From NCBI GenBank assembly GCA_902702965.1, contig CACRXP010000113.1, positions 861,992 to 925,991 on the forward strand: a stretch of DNA of 64,000 nucleotides, read 5' to 3'. The notes under the pieces were generated by a model. The model was given only the letters and a program-made list of their open reading frames with translations, searched no databases and had not been told where the DNA came from. Position 1 is the first letter of the stretch. Each line of letters starts with the position of its first letter. Below, piece after piece: positions 1 through 11,593 of the stretch. Source of the DNA: Spirometra erinaceieuropaei. Its lineage: Eukaryota > Platyhelminthes > Cestoda > Diphyllobothriidea > Diphyllobothriidae. The translations under genes were made by a program, and so were the position numbers.

Positions 1-857
1 CTGCAGCCGAGGCATCTAGCGAGCGGATTGCGCAGAGTGATTTGCCTCAGCTGGGAGAAAAAGGAGGAGGGGGATGAAGGGACAACAATAATTGCCTAAG
101 CAAGGGTGGCTTGCACGTGAACACTGTGTACTTTCAGGGCCCACTGTTTCGGCTGCTGTTGTTGTTGTTTTTGGGCGCAAAATTGACCGCTCTATCAAGT
201 CATGCCAGCACGTGTGGGGCATAGCTCTCTTGCGATCTAGTCACCTCTTTAAGCTGTGTAGCTGTTACCCTCGTCGACTCGCTGGAGGACTAGCGTGCTG
301 TTGTTCCCCCCAACCAGATTGAGGGTGGAAGGTTCTACCAGGCGGTGGCGGGTGGCGGCTTCAGTACGTGACGGACGACACCGCTTGCCGTGATGTTCCT
401 ATGGCTTCTGACTAATTATGACCGATTTTAGAGTTGCGAAAATTCCCTTGGCAGCAGCCTGTTCATTTGCATGGGAACGGAGTCCAGTAAAGCACGTCAG
501 TGATTAGAGGGATGGATTAACTTTAGTTTTAAAATGCAGACGCGGCGTGGGAATATTGAGGGGGGGGGGAGTGGTAATACGAGTCAGTGCTAGAGCCGGG
601 GTGAGAACGGAAGGGCGCGGAGAGTTGCATGTAGTTAGTCGAATTCTGACCACAGCAAGCGCCTAGCCTGAACGAGGTTCTTCTGCGCGCACGAGACTGA
701 CTGACAGACGCTGGCCCAATGATTTAAGGTAACGTAATGGGACGTTATAAATCCCACGAAAAGCTTCGCTGGGGCCCACCTGATGCCCGGAATCAGCAAC
801 CTGTGCGAGAATGGTGCTGCCGAAGGTGGCCTGTGTTTCCGAGGATAACAACAATTC

Positions 858-891
858 TATTTGCATGTACGACATTTCGTACATGCAAATA
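858..891. repeat. Perfect 15-bp inverted repeat with two octamer motifs
   Basis: Two 15-base arms (858-872 and 877-891) are perfect reverse complements around a 4-base loop. Each arm contains an octamer, ATTTGCAT at 859-866 and ATGCAAAT at 883-890, the classic POU/Oct-factor recognition sequence. It could be a paired regulatory site, a small hairpin, or chance. No gene neighbour supports a regulatory role. Confidence 0.6.
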
Positions 892-2289
892 TCATTACTC
901 CGGTGGATTGAAGGTGACTGGAGCGCGAAGTTGAGTTAACGAGACTTGCGCAGTAATGAAGTCGCCCTCCTTGGCTGTTCCCACAACTAGTTGCCTCAAC
1001 TGGCAAGAGTAGATTAGGACGACTGGATTTGGACTTACTCGCCTACAGGGCATATCGCGTAGCAACGATTACGAACCGGATTTCGATCGAAGACTTGTCC
1101 GGGCACAGACCACCTCAGAAGAACACGTATAAACTCCTCTTGATGAAGACTACCGCAGACGTTGAAACTGCAGAAAGCAGAAATAAGGCTGAGTACTGCT
1201 CCCTGTTTTCTTCCTATTCGTGTACACAAACGAGACAAGGTTCCGTCCTTCGCAACCAACCCACCCACTCCAAGCACGAACAATATCTTCTTTTCGGACT
1301 GCGAGACAGCAATGCTTGTTGACGAGATGAAGGCAGACTGTAGGTCAGCCTAAATCGGCTGGATGAGTGGTTTAACCGTTGACTTCTGCGGTCCAACGTC
1401 GGCCAGTATGCCGTAAATCGCCTAGGCAACTCAGCTAGATCCGCTGACACAAGAGAGCCTGCTTCCTCGACAGTGCAGCTTCACAAGACGCATAAGCCCA
1501 AAAGGACTTCGGTGTTTTCATGACGAACTGCGAGACTGGCAAAAGACGCAATGTCCGTGTTGCACGCTATCAAGAGGGCCATTGTGGATTTTGGTGAAGT
1601 CCAAGATGCTCAAAGCATTAGTGGGACCACATACAGAATACGCCATACAAGCCTGAGGACCGCGGACAGGTCAAAGTTAAGGTAGTCTCAAAAGAACCCA
1701 AAGGAGGGCCACTAATGTGCTTAAGGGTCAAAATTCCTTGCCTTATGCAACCAGCCCAATAAATCTAAATCTATTTTATTCGAGTTAAGGGCAAATACAA
1801 AGGGATCTCTTGCGGGCGTTCCGCATTGTGAACGGATTGGATTGCAGCCTGGCCTTTGATGACTTTGATTTTTCCATCATGACCAACCTCCGAGATCACC
1901 CATTAAAACTTCACGCACAACAGGCAAGGCTGGATGTGCAGATTTTCTTCCCTGTCAGAGTGATCATACCATGGGATACTCCTAAGCAGAAATTGTGATG
2001 CCACCGTCGATGCAAAGCTTTAGACCGAACCTTAACCGTTTACGTTCCAAAATGAGCCTGATGAGTGCGACATTTAACTTAGACTCTGGGACTCACGCTC
2101 AAATTTTCATATTTCTGTGGTCTCCTTTGAAATATTTTGACCCGAGTACTTTTGTTATACACTGCACCCACTTGTGCGTTACGGATAAAGTATTCGAAAG
2201 CTCACGCCCATTTTCCTTAGACTGAACTGAACAGACTGTTTAGCTGCCCATTTGGATCCAACTCAGCAGTGCAGCCCACCTGTTAAGGG

Positions 2290-2930
2290 GCCCAATTTGC
2301 TACTTAGTCAGATATACACACTAAGTTTGTCCTCGGCTTCCTACTTCCTTTGTAGTACCTTCGACTTCAGCAGTCACCGTTTGCGATTGCGCCGTAAACG
2401 AATGGTCCATCGCCCACCTCTTCGTCGCTCCATCTCCGCTGACGAGCCACCACTGCTGCTCCGTACCTTGACAACCTCGCCCCCTTGTGATTCTTACTCT
2501 CCCTCCCCCCCGGGATTCTCACCGCTTTATCTTGACCCCTCAAACCTCCAGGTGATTGTGACGTTGCTGCGGTGGTTGTCTCCCTCAACCGCTCTTCCTT
2601 TTCGCGTCGTATGGAGGTCGAAATCGTGCTCTGCTCACCCGCTGTCGTGGACTGTCGGACTTTTTTTAGGAGAAGGGCCTGTGTCACCTACATCCTTCCT
2701 GTAATTGTCGCTTCGATATCCCCAACCCCTCCCACCATCCCTATTCCAGACAGGTGTTCGACCTCCGCAACTCGCTTCCCCCCTCCCCCTCGAAGAGCTC
2801 GCCCAGTGGCCCTCTGCGCCGCCTGGTTTTGCATCCCACTCCCCTGCCCCGCCTTCCAACCTGCATTTGGATAATCACGTTGTTTCTTCGCCCTTTCTTC
2901 TTACCTTGTGACAACAGTATTCTAGAAATG
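2290..2930. other. Pyrimidine-rich tract on the plus strand
   Basis: The plus strand is visibly rich in C and T over about 640 bases, with several runs of CCCTCCCCC type. This bias creates the apparent 150-codon (2252-2704) and 100-codon (2572-2874) open frames, which are rich in Ser, Pro and Leu and show no domain. Such tracts occur in introns, promoters and degraded simple repeats; I cannot tell which. Confidence 0.4.
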
Positions 2931-4130
2931 ACGAACTGTTTGTCTTCTAGCATACGTCTAGGTCTTCTCGTCTTTGCATTCCTGCCACACTCTCGCTTTG
3001 AAGTTTGAGAATCAGGCCAAGGAAGGTCTGCGGATGGTTTTCGGACGGGAGAGCAGACCATTCTGTGCAGCAGCTGGGGGACGGGGGAGCCTATACGTCA
3101 GTTTGATTGTCGCGAACGTCCATGTCCATCGTGCATGCTGCAGCCTGATGGACGCAGGACAGTGACTTACGAATGAAGCAGTTTATAGTGGTGACAGATT
3201 GTCGCAGCGGTTACCACAGTCTCTCCTGCGTCACCCATCTGAGTCTCATGGCAAGTAGGAATGATGGTAATGGGAGGCGAGCTCGGGCGCAGTGATTGGC
3301 AGATCTAAGCATCCCGTTTACGCGTGCCACACAGGACCCCATCCGCGCACGGTGGTGCAGGCATTCACAGCAAATTTGGGGCGTCTCTGATCGCATTTGG
3401 GTAGGAGTGCTGTAGAGGGAGGGACCATGGAGCCTGACTCGCAGTGTCCTCGTGTGTTTGTAGGCAGCTGTACATGCGGTTGCGGCAGATGGAAATTCGT
3501 TAAATTTTCGAAAGGAGACGCGATTATTTTAATAAAATCTTGTGGGTTAAACTTGCATATGATTTTCGCTAAGGTGTGGTTTAGTAGGCTCACCTGATGG
3601 ACAGAATACTGTTGGGGCTGGGGTTAAGGGTCAGCGCAACTATTTTTCAACCATCGAAATTACAACCGCGCACTCCCAATAACTCTTCTTTTGGATACAA
3701 CTACTTGACCTCGTCGCCTGTGCGTTCCCCAGCTGCATCTGTAAAAACCATATTACTACCGGTTCCGTATTAGAGGTGACTAGGGTTTGTTTTCTTCAGG
3801 TGGGCCTACCAAACCACATCCGACCTGATTTTATTTTTACGCATGGGAAATTCTGGAACTCGTGATAGAGGATGTTCCTTTTTCGAATATACCATCACGT
3901 ATAAAAGGTCACTTTTAATGATCTTTTTTATGAGTCAGTTTCTGCTTTACAGGTGCCACTGGAACGCTCCATGATGCTTGCGCGAGTGTTCACGAGGTCT
4001 AACGTGTAAAAGTTGGATAGCCTTCTGTACACCATTATCCACATATACCGCTAGATGGTAGGAAATTCAGAAGATCGTCGTCAGGCCAAAATTCTCGCGA
4101 GCGGTGAAAACCGCGGGAGCTGCGTGAGTC

Positions 4131-4296
4131 AGAACAGTATTACCGACAAAGACAAGGGAGACTGGAATGGCCATTTCTGGCTTATTAGCCGTCGTCAGCC
4201 AGCCATACCCAAGCCCGAAGTGTGGAACACCCGAGCCTCGAACTCGCGACCTGTTGGTTTAGAAGTCAACGCCTCTACTCACCGGGCCACGAGCCC
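4131..4296 (-). repeat. tRNA-headed SINE, copy 1
   Basis: Read on the minus strand, a tRNA-like head (4296 to 4224) is followed by a body running to about 4131. The body recurs at 41.40-41.60 kb (minus) and 46.43-46.51 kb (plus), and its last part at 54.50 and 22.31 kb. The shared body includes TGGCTGACGACGG and, further on, CTTTGTCGGTAATA. A tRNA-derived polymerase III head plus an unrelated dispersed tail is the normal build of a SINE. It encodes no protein and would depend on a partner retroelement for movement; the partner is not identifiable from the sequence. Confidence 0.7.
4224..4296 (-). pseudogene. tRNA-Arg(TCT)-like SINE head
   Basis: The 73-base minus-strand segment can be laid out as a tRNA. 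There is an A-box-like TGGCCCGGTGAGTAGAGGC, an anticodon loop CTTCTAA whose positions 34-36 read TCT (Arg), and a B-box-like GAGTTCGAGGC. The T stem keeps four of five pairs. The acceptor stem is only partly paired, so this is a degenerate SINE head rather than a working tRNA gene. Confidence 0.6.
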
Positions 4297-4692
4297 GTTG
4301 CCCTGTCGGTTTTCGATCGGGAATATACAATGGCAGGGGGCGCTCACCGATCGTTCATACGCTGCGTGAGTCATACTTCGCCGGCCCCAGTATATAAGCA
4401 ATTGCGATGACCTGCGGCTTTCATGTTCTGGGTTGGCAGTTTGTCTGGCCACAGTAATTGGCGGCAGCGCTGTCAGCGTCAACGATTCAAATTGTCGAGT
4501 AATTACTACGCCGGGAATCAGCAAAGGTGGTCAACCTGAGGCTGTTACCACCTCGCATGTGGACGGACAAGCAATCCTTGCATTAAATACGATGCCCAGC
4601 GATGAATATAGCAGCTGTGTATTATGAAATAGCATGTGGTGGTGGTGTGCCAACTGCGTTCTCTGCATACTGCAACCCCTATGCATTCATCA

Positions 4693-4758
4693 CCATCTAC
4701 GGCTGTCTCCAGCGATGGGCTCTGATGGAGATCTGTGATCAGGTGAGTTAACGTCATC
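4693..4758 (+). repeat. Exon-like repeat unit 1, ends at a GTGAGT donor
   Basis: About 55 bases ending in GAGATCTGTGATCAG and followed directly by gtgagt are repeated at 5013-5073. The junction fits a 5' splice donor (CAG/gtgagt). One frame reads openly across unit 1 as YGCLQRWALMEICDQ, while the second unit has stop codons in the equivalent frame. This could be a duplicated exon with one dead copy or simply a local duplication. I do not recognise the peptide. Confidence 0.35.
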
Positions 4759-5012
4759 TTCCAAACGATTGCATCAGCGTCATCGTCACCACTGCCATCT
4801 CCTTTTGTTCTAAGCAATACGGCCCATATCTACTGCGAGATTCAATGAGAAAGAGCAGAACACCCAAGGAGATCCATGAAGACACTAACGACTCTGTTTT
4901 GAAGGAGGTACCTGGTGTGTGGTCTAGCCCACTTTCAAAATTATGGTAGAATTTCTTATTTTTAAAAATAGTCGGAGATTTATAAAGAACATTTAAACCA
5001 GGAGGGCATACC

Positions 5013-5073
5013 TACTTCATCTACGACTGTCTCTGGTGATGGGTTCAGATGGAGATCTGTGATTAGGTGAGCA
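5013..5073 (+). repeat. Exon-like repeat unit 2 (decayed copy)
   Basis: This is a diverged copy of the segment at 4693-4758, 320 bases downstream, again followed by gtgag. The frame that is open in unit 1 is broken here by two stop codons (TGA within and TAG at the end). The second copy is therefore not coding in that frame. Confidence 0.35.
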
Positions 5074-5374
5074 AATGCCCTCTCCCAACCACTTACCCAG
5101 TACTGACCGTGAGGACTGAATTATCATCTCGCCGGTTGCGACTTTCCAAACCGGGGCTTTTAGCGCGTCAACTTTGTTTTAGTGAGGAAGGCGCTGTTGT
5201 GCCGTGCGGACGGTATCCTGCCATACACCAGTTGACTCTCCGTGTCTGTTAATCATCGGATTGGACGCAGTGGCTGACGCAGCTACGTGTGTACCACACG
5301 AAACCGACTGGGTTTTAATGCTTTTTATCTGGGTCTTCAGTCGCCGGTGAAACAGGAAAAAAAAGCATGAAAGT

Positions 5375-5392
5375 GGTGTGTGTGTGTGTGTG
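5375..5392 (+). repeat. (GT)n microsatellite, short
   Basis: This is a run of about nine GT dinucleotides followed by CTCTCTCT. It is a short simple repeat with no gene association. Confidence 0.8.
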
Positions 5393-7684
5393 CTCTCTCT
5401 GTTTATTCGCCGTTTGCGCATTTTTGTGGTAAAAGTGTCTGTGGAACCTTCTGTGAGCTCTGCGTGATTGTCCGGAGATTAAACAGTGTGCTTTACTTGT
5501 TGGGAGAAACAGAAGACCACCTCATGAGATGGACAGAGAAAAAAATGACTTTGCTTCGGAGGAAATCCCCAGCATGTAGTTTGGAAGCCTAACGCACGTA
5601 TGAAAGCGCCAGTTGTGTTCGAAAATGCCCAGAGATTAGAAATTCGAAAATCTACCTTAAATGCATGTTTTGACGGCGTATGCTCATGCGAGTGCGGTGC
5701 GAGCTCTTTCTCATGGAGAAAGTTGCCATCTAGGCAGTTATCTTCGCGTAGTTCACATAGATCGCCGGAAGGTTGTCTAGCCAAATGCCAGTGTCGAAGC
5801 CTTGTACTGGTAGCACTTTGTTTAAAAGCACTGAAATACTCCTGTCAGATTTGTTGTGCCTCATCGCAAACTATAAGAGGCCCACTTTTTCTTGATTGGG
5901 CAGCAAAATAATTCCCCCCCCCCCTACGTATTACTGGTGGCTTTTCGTTAAATTCCAGGGAGCTAAGGTAGGAGTCATCGTCTAAGTTAGGACAGGAAAA
6001 TAGGTACCTGTAACGCGGGTACTTATTCCTGTATCTTATCAGCCTTTACTAGTTGTGTAAACGTACGATCGTGTTAAATAAGGAGCCATGAAATGCCACC
6101 AGCGATTTCTGTTTTTTTTTCGTAGAACGGGCAGCATTAGACTTTTGGCACGAGGCCGAGGTCTGCCATGAATGCGTGGCAGGACCATCTCATGATGCCG
6201 CCTGACAGACTCTGTCAGTCCGTTAAGGATAATCTGGAAGTAAGTAATTATGCTCGGATCGACTTTCGGTGGGGGGGAGGGGAAAAAGCAGCTAAGCGCT
6301 GCCGTCTGTTTCTACCTTTTGGATGGCACAAACTTGATTTACTGGAGTGGTAGTGCTGTGGTGATAACAGAGCCTACCCTAGGCACCCGCTCACAAATCT
6401 TCAAAGCGTGATCGTCAAGGTCATTCACCGCATCGACGGACGCCTTCCAGACTGTTCCTTTTCGCTAATCACAAGCGTAAATTCCATCCAATAAACTCTG
6501 AGGTTGATGTAGATGGGTTCTCATTGAGCTAATGCTGGTATCATCACCGCCTAGTCCAGCAGCCTAGGCTTACGTTACCATACCCGTCCTAGATGTAATT
6601 TTCCCGTTCTGAACGGAGTACAGTTATCATTCCTACTGTGGCATCTGTCTTATTTTCTTTCTGGTCGGGATTCGACCTAAGGAGGTAGTGGTTAGAGAAT
6701 ATGTATGACTAACTGGCATGACTATATCCCGAAGAACGCAGCGCAGTAGGCTCTGACTGTAGAAGTATTGTATTCTCCTGAGTTGTTTGATACTAGCATT
6801 CAGACAGAGACTGTCCAGATCACTTCTTCCTTCCTTGCTACCTAGCTCTGCCCTCCAGGCAGCATTTATTTAACCCGCAGCACTTTCCACTTAATTTGAC
6901 GTGCGCCTTTGCTGTTAGAAACTGCATTTTACTGTCTGGCTAATGGCCCGCGCCAATGCGTAGTCTAGTGCCTACCTGCATTTCTAGGATTGCGCAAAAC
7001 CATTACGCAACTCCTGAAGTCGCTGTGCATGGCAGCGCGCGGACGCAAACTATTGGCTTTACGGCCAGTAGCTGATTTAGGGCCGTTCGATGTGATGTTT
7101 AACATGTCTCCGCGAGACAGTCGTTTATATTGGGTAGGCAACGGGTCGCTGCTTAAATCCAGTGGTTCTAAACCGACATTGACTGGCTCTGGCAGATGTT
7201 CGATGGCTTTGTGAGGGTTCCAATGGGGAGTACCACAGGACATATTCTGGGCCTGTGTTTCGGCTCGCGCCCAGTATTCTCTAGATCCCTGCGCGAATTT
7301 GTACATTAAATTGCAATGGAAATTCCAGTTATGTCATGATTGTGGGCACACTCTTAGTCGTTTATTCTCCGTGATGTAAGGTAGCTCCGTGCGCGGTTGA
7401 AACTCTCAATGGGGAGACGATTCCTAACTAGCTGGTGGTCGTTAACAAAGTTCTTTACCTGAAGGCCCGTCTGAATTTTGTTCTCGTGCTCGGCAATCCT
7501 GCGATAACTGATCAATAGTACCTTCTTTATTGATACGTTAGTGTGTCATGAGACTAAATCTAGCCAGAACGCAATTTCGTCCTTTGATAAAGTCATTTTT
7601 TCTAACTTTTTGCAAGAATCTGACAAAATCCCACCCATGAGGGATGTGATGTCCCATCAGCTTGAGTTTTGGCCTTTTGGCAAG
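5393..7684. other. Unassigned DNA
   Basis: Open frames here are at most 113 codons (6965-7306, minus) and unrecognised. A run of ten or more C sits near 5916-5926 and a run of T near 6112-6120. I find no RNA gene or known repeat. Confidence 0.4.
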
Positions 7685-7686
7685 TA

Positions 7687-8678
7687 CAGTGAGTGACCGA
7701 TCTCATGAAATGTTGGCTGACATTCTGAAATGCGTTTTAGATTCGGAAGGATTACTTGGTCGCGGTTGTAATACTGATTATTTTAAGGCATACTTCTATA
7801 ATATTTCGGATTTGGCAGGATGTCCGCTTTTAAATGCTTTTCTTTTCAATCTTCTGTAGAAAGATTACTCGGTAAAAAATGACTACTTAAATAGCATGCA
7901 TTTTTCCCATTGATTTTCGATGGTCTTGGAAATTCAAATGTATTTTATAGAAACCATAAACAAAATATGCTTCCTTTTAGTCAATCAATAGAGAATCACG
8001 TCTTCTTTATATTTTATACTTAAGGAAGGAGTATAATTAGGTTTTAAAAAGTTTTCTAATTGCCGAATAATGTGGAGCCTGATCATTCGTTGCATTAGCG
8101 CTTAGTGATTACATTCTACAAGGTGCATTCGTTCCGCGTACAGAAAATCACATATTTTTCTATGCCATTAAAGAGATATCATACAGAGTCCATTAAATTT
8201 TGCAATGGATGCGGATCATGTTGTACATTCCATGAGGAGCAGTGGTAAACGGACAGGTACGATGCTATGTGAATGGACATTTTGTGGTCTTAAAAAGTCT
8301 CATAACTAGAAATTTCTTAAAACCTATTTATACTCCTTCCTTAAGTATAAAATATAAAAAAGACATGATTCTCTATTGACTGACTAAAAGAAAGCATATT
8401 TTTGTTTATGGTTTCTATAAAATATATTTGAATTTGCAGGACCATCGAAAATCAATGGGAAAAATTCATGCTACATTAGTAGTCATTTTTTACCGAGTAC
8501 GCTTTCTACAGGAGATTGAACAGAAGTGCATTTAAAAGCCGACATCCTGCCAAATCCGAAATGTTATAAAAGTATGCCAAAAGGTAATCAGTATTACAAC
8601 AGTGACCGAGTAGTCCTTCCTAGTCGAAAACGCATTTTAGAATTTCAGCCAGCATATCATGAGATAGGTCACTCACTG
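7687..8678. mobile_element. TA-flanked palindromic (foldback) element, copy 1
   Basis: The element starts CAGTGAGTGACC and ends with its complement, flanked on both sides by TA (7685-7686 and 8679-8680). The arms, about 376 bp each (7687-8062 and 8303-8678), are near-perfect inverted repeats around a ~240-bp centre. No protein is encoded. TA duplication plus CAGT termini is typical of Tc1/mariner-superfamily elements, so I infer a non-autonomous relative with very long inverted repeats. Compared with copies at 45.3 and 61.7 kb, the centre is in the opposite orientation relative to the window: its hairpin-bearing core reads on the minus strand near 8130. Confidence 0.85.
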
Positions 8679-8680
8679 TA

Positions 8681-11450
8681 GGTGGGAAAAAACACCTTGT
8701 TATAACATACTAGACTACTTCTTAAAATGACACAAATCAAGAGAAAAATTATACCAACGTAACCATCCCCCTAACTTATATGTTATGTTCCATTTAACTG
8801 ATGTCATCGGTTCTGGGCTCTTGATGCACTTTGTCGGGCTTTCGATCTCTGTATGTAAGACAAAAGAATGTGCCCAGTTGCATGTTAACGAATTAGTAAA
8901 ATCTACAGTTTCCTTCGGAGGTTGTCCCGTCCATAGGTTCTTTGGTAAATGGTAGAACACGAGACGAAATGCGTTTATGGATTGAAAGAGGACTGATATA
9001 CGTCGGGCCCAATTCTTTTCATAGGTATCTTTTGATAACTCCACTCAGGCCGTGCTTCCATTTTAAGTTAGGACAACAGTTGAGCGACTTTCTTTATTCT
9101 TTCCTCCGCAGTCATTTCTATCGTTGACGGTAAAATTTCTTGTTTATTAGCTGCCGCGTGACCGTCTGCGCGGTCTCTGGACCAAAAACTGCAGGGCGAA
9201 ACGGAGGCGTCCATTACCACCCTTAAAGCAGACTTGATCAGTGAACTCCACTCCCAACCGGCCTGTTGGGTTGTCTTCATACTCTACCATGATTAACACT
9301 ATATTCACACTTTCTAAAGACAGTTGACAGGTTTTTGCGGTCCCAGCTTCGCCGTCGATAATCACAGCTCTGTCGACACAGCATCTGCCGCCTTGACTGG
9401 AAGCGGAAGGCAGTCTAATGACTGCGACGCCCAGCCAAGCATAACTGGGGTATATGTGAATTGACGACCTCAGAGCATACCAGTGAACTCAAAACGCTCG
9501 AATATTCATCAGAAATTTTCACCAAGAACCGAACTATAAGACGTCTTTTGCTCCTCTTTGCCAATAGGGTTGTAAGAAGAACTTGTATTGGTGAAAGCTG
9601 CTGCTCCGTCTGGAAGACATGAGGTCGATTTGCAGATCAAATCTTGCTTTCAACGTGCTTAAATTCGTGAAAAATTGGACAGCTTTTAAAGGTGATTCCA
9701 AATGGGAATACATAAATAATGTGAGTGCTAATGACTATTTGGAGAAAAGCATAGGCTTAAGTCGATTCGTACGCGTCAGCATGTTGGTTTTTGATGGGCT
9801 GTCTTCCGAATTATCTGGCAAAATATAAACTCGAAAACAGTTACGCCCAAATGGCGAGGATCTGCCCGGTCGATTTCTTGGGTCCCACAGACGTGCTCAT
9901 ATTTTCATGGGTGACTGAGTAACAGAACGCTGATGCCCGAACTCGCATCTATCGTGAATCCCAAAGATCCCTGTATAGATTATCCGACTCCCTGTTGCAG
10001 TCCGTGCAATTAAAAGCTTTTTAGAGGAACTGGACAGGATGCAATAAGTCTGCATCATTGTACCAAATTTGGAGAAGCTTTTGTGTCTGGGTAAAATGAC
10101 TGAGTGTAGCTTGTTGTAAACCGTGGAACGAATAAACCCCTTGAAAATGTGCTGCTGGTAAGAAATATGTTAAAGTGCAACCCGCAGACAGGTTTGTTGA
10201 AGTTTTTCTACAGTCTGGTTCTCCTATCAAAAGGGCCTGGACGTGATAAGTAGTTTGAGCAGAATGGGTCGCATTCGTGCCAACTACAATATTAAAGTCT
10301 AGGAACCTGTGTGATATAAAACGAAAGAAGCACAACAACGTTCTGGTTTTATGTACATATAAAGGACTTCATTGATGCATATACATTCAGTATCATCACG
10401 CATACTAAGAAAAGAAACGGAACATCTGTGGACTTTGGGGGAGAGAGACAATTTTTTAGCGACGTATCTGCATTGAGTGAATGTGTGAACTCCAGCCGTT
10501 AGCTGCGACAGGTCTGCTCACTTGTGATTGGTTGCGCCTTGGTTGTAGCTTGTGTACTTTTCCGCTGACTTGCGATGCTATTTTTAGTAAAATCCTTGTT
10601 CCAAAATAGGCTATGCAAACAAGGCCAGTTCCCATGCCTGACTTGCACAGTCGGACGTTTTTTTCAAACTTTTAGATTGCAGAGAAGGGATTACATCGGC
10701 TTTGTAAAAGCTGATGACCTGCACATTATGAAATCCAAACTGCACTTTAACTTTTTTCAAACATGTCTTTTGCTGGAATCGATTCTTTATGTTAAAGTAG
10801 AGCAGTCGTCTGGTACTGATAAAACACCACAATAAATGTTACTTAGACTGAATACTCTTAAGAAGCATTAAACCCATAGTCATCAGATCACGAATAATCG
10901 GTAAGCTTCTGAAAGTTTACAGTGAGTTGCGGTTTCTTTAGAGCTTAACTATTTGCCTCCATAAGTTTCGGATCTTGCTCTTTCGTTGTTTCCGGCCAGA
11001 TGCATACGACTGGGGTTATTTTGAACATCCTTCCAAAACAAGACTATCAAAAATGGAGAGTTGTCACACAAAAACTAGAATCGCCCTTTCGGAATAGTTT
11101 TTTACATCTGCCAGACATAGCACAGGTCTGGCGGGCACGAAGTAACCTTGCCTCTCAAGACGTGGCTACTTCTTTCCGAGCGTTACTTGGACGTCCATAG
11201 TTAACTACTTGCGAGGGCCTAGATCGTAGGTCAAAAACAAGATGGTCTGCCTTTTTTTAATCCCGAATCGTAGATCGCCAACTAAGTGGAATTCTCCATT
11301 TGAGCGAATTTAGATAAACACCACTAATCATTGGAGACTACAGTACATGTATAGCTTTTTCGAATGTGGTTAGAAACATAACAACCTTGTCTGTACGCCG
11401 CCAGCGCGCTTAATCATTAAGCACTGTATGCTACGGACGGTCTGTTAAAA
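8681..11450. other. Unassigned DNA
   Basis: I see no recognisable gene. Candidate frames such as 8715-9044 (minus, 109 codons), 10021-10338 (minus) and 10575-10835 (plus) show no motif I know. Confidence 0.4.
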
Positions 11451-11593
11451 GCTTGTAAATATTGCGAAGTTCTTCAACAGCTGCTAGTGGCATTCAGCTC
11501 AAATATACATATCACTTTTCGAATACAGTCTCAAGTGGTTAGGCCTGAAGGATTTGCTTCAGCTTTGCGTAACTTTCTGAGAAAATAAAAAGC
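11451..11593 (+). repeat. Dispersed repeat A, diverged copy
   Basis: This resembles 19361-19508 (plus) and 49752-49909 (minus). Shared features are a start like GCTTGTAAATATT, a core TTCAGCTCAAATAT followed by CATATCA, and an end rich in GAAAATAAA. It is the most diverged of the three copies and has no coding potential. Confidence 0.5.

Larger units (their letters stand above)
1..4130. other. Unassigned DNA, no recognisable gene
   Basis: I see no gene I can name here. Open frames are short, overlap on both strands and resemble no family I know; the longest is 150 codons at 2252-2704 on the plus strand and lies in a compositionally biased tract. A short stretch at about 3766-3801 resembles 23821-23856, so part of this DNA is dispersed repeat. 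A palindrome at 858-891 and the pyrimidine-rich tract are listed separately. Confidence 0.5.

Noticed and set aside
1560..1700. SGTTYRIRHTS, faintly like the GIY strand of a PLE endonuclease
   Set aside because: No YIG motif, Cys pair or downstream endonuclease residues follow, so the resemblance is likely chance.
2252..2704. 150-codon plus-strand frame
   Set aside because: It lies in a pyrimidine-rich tract that depletes stops. Composition is Ser/Pro/Leu-biased and no domain or splice context is visible.
4224..4296. A functional tRNA-Arg gene
   Set aside because: The acceptor stem is poorly paired and the sequence continues into a dispersed SINE body; it is a tRNA-derived head.
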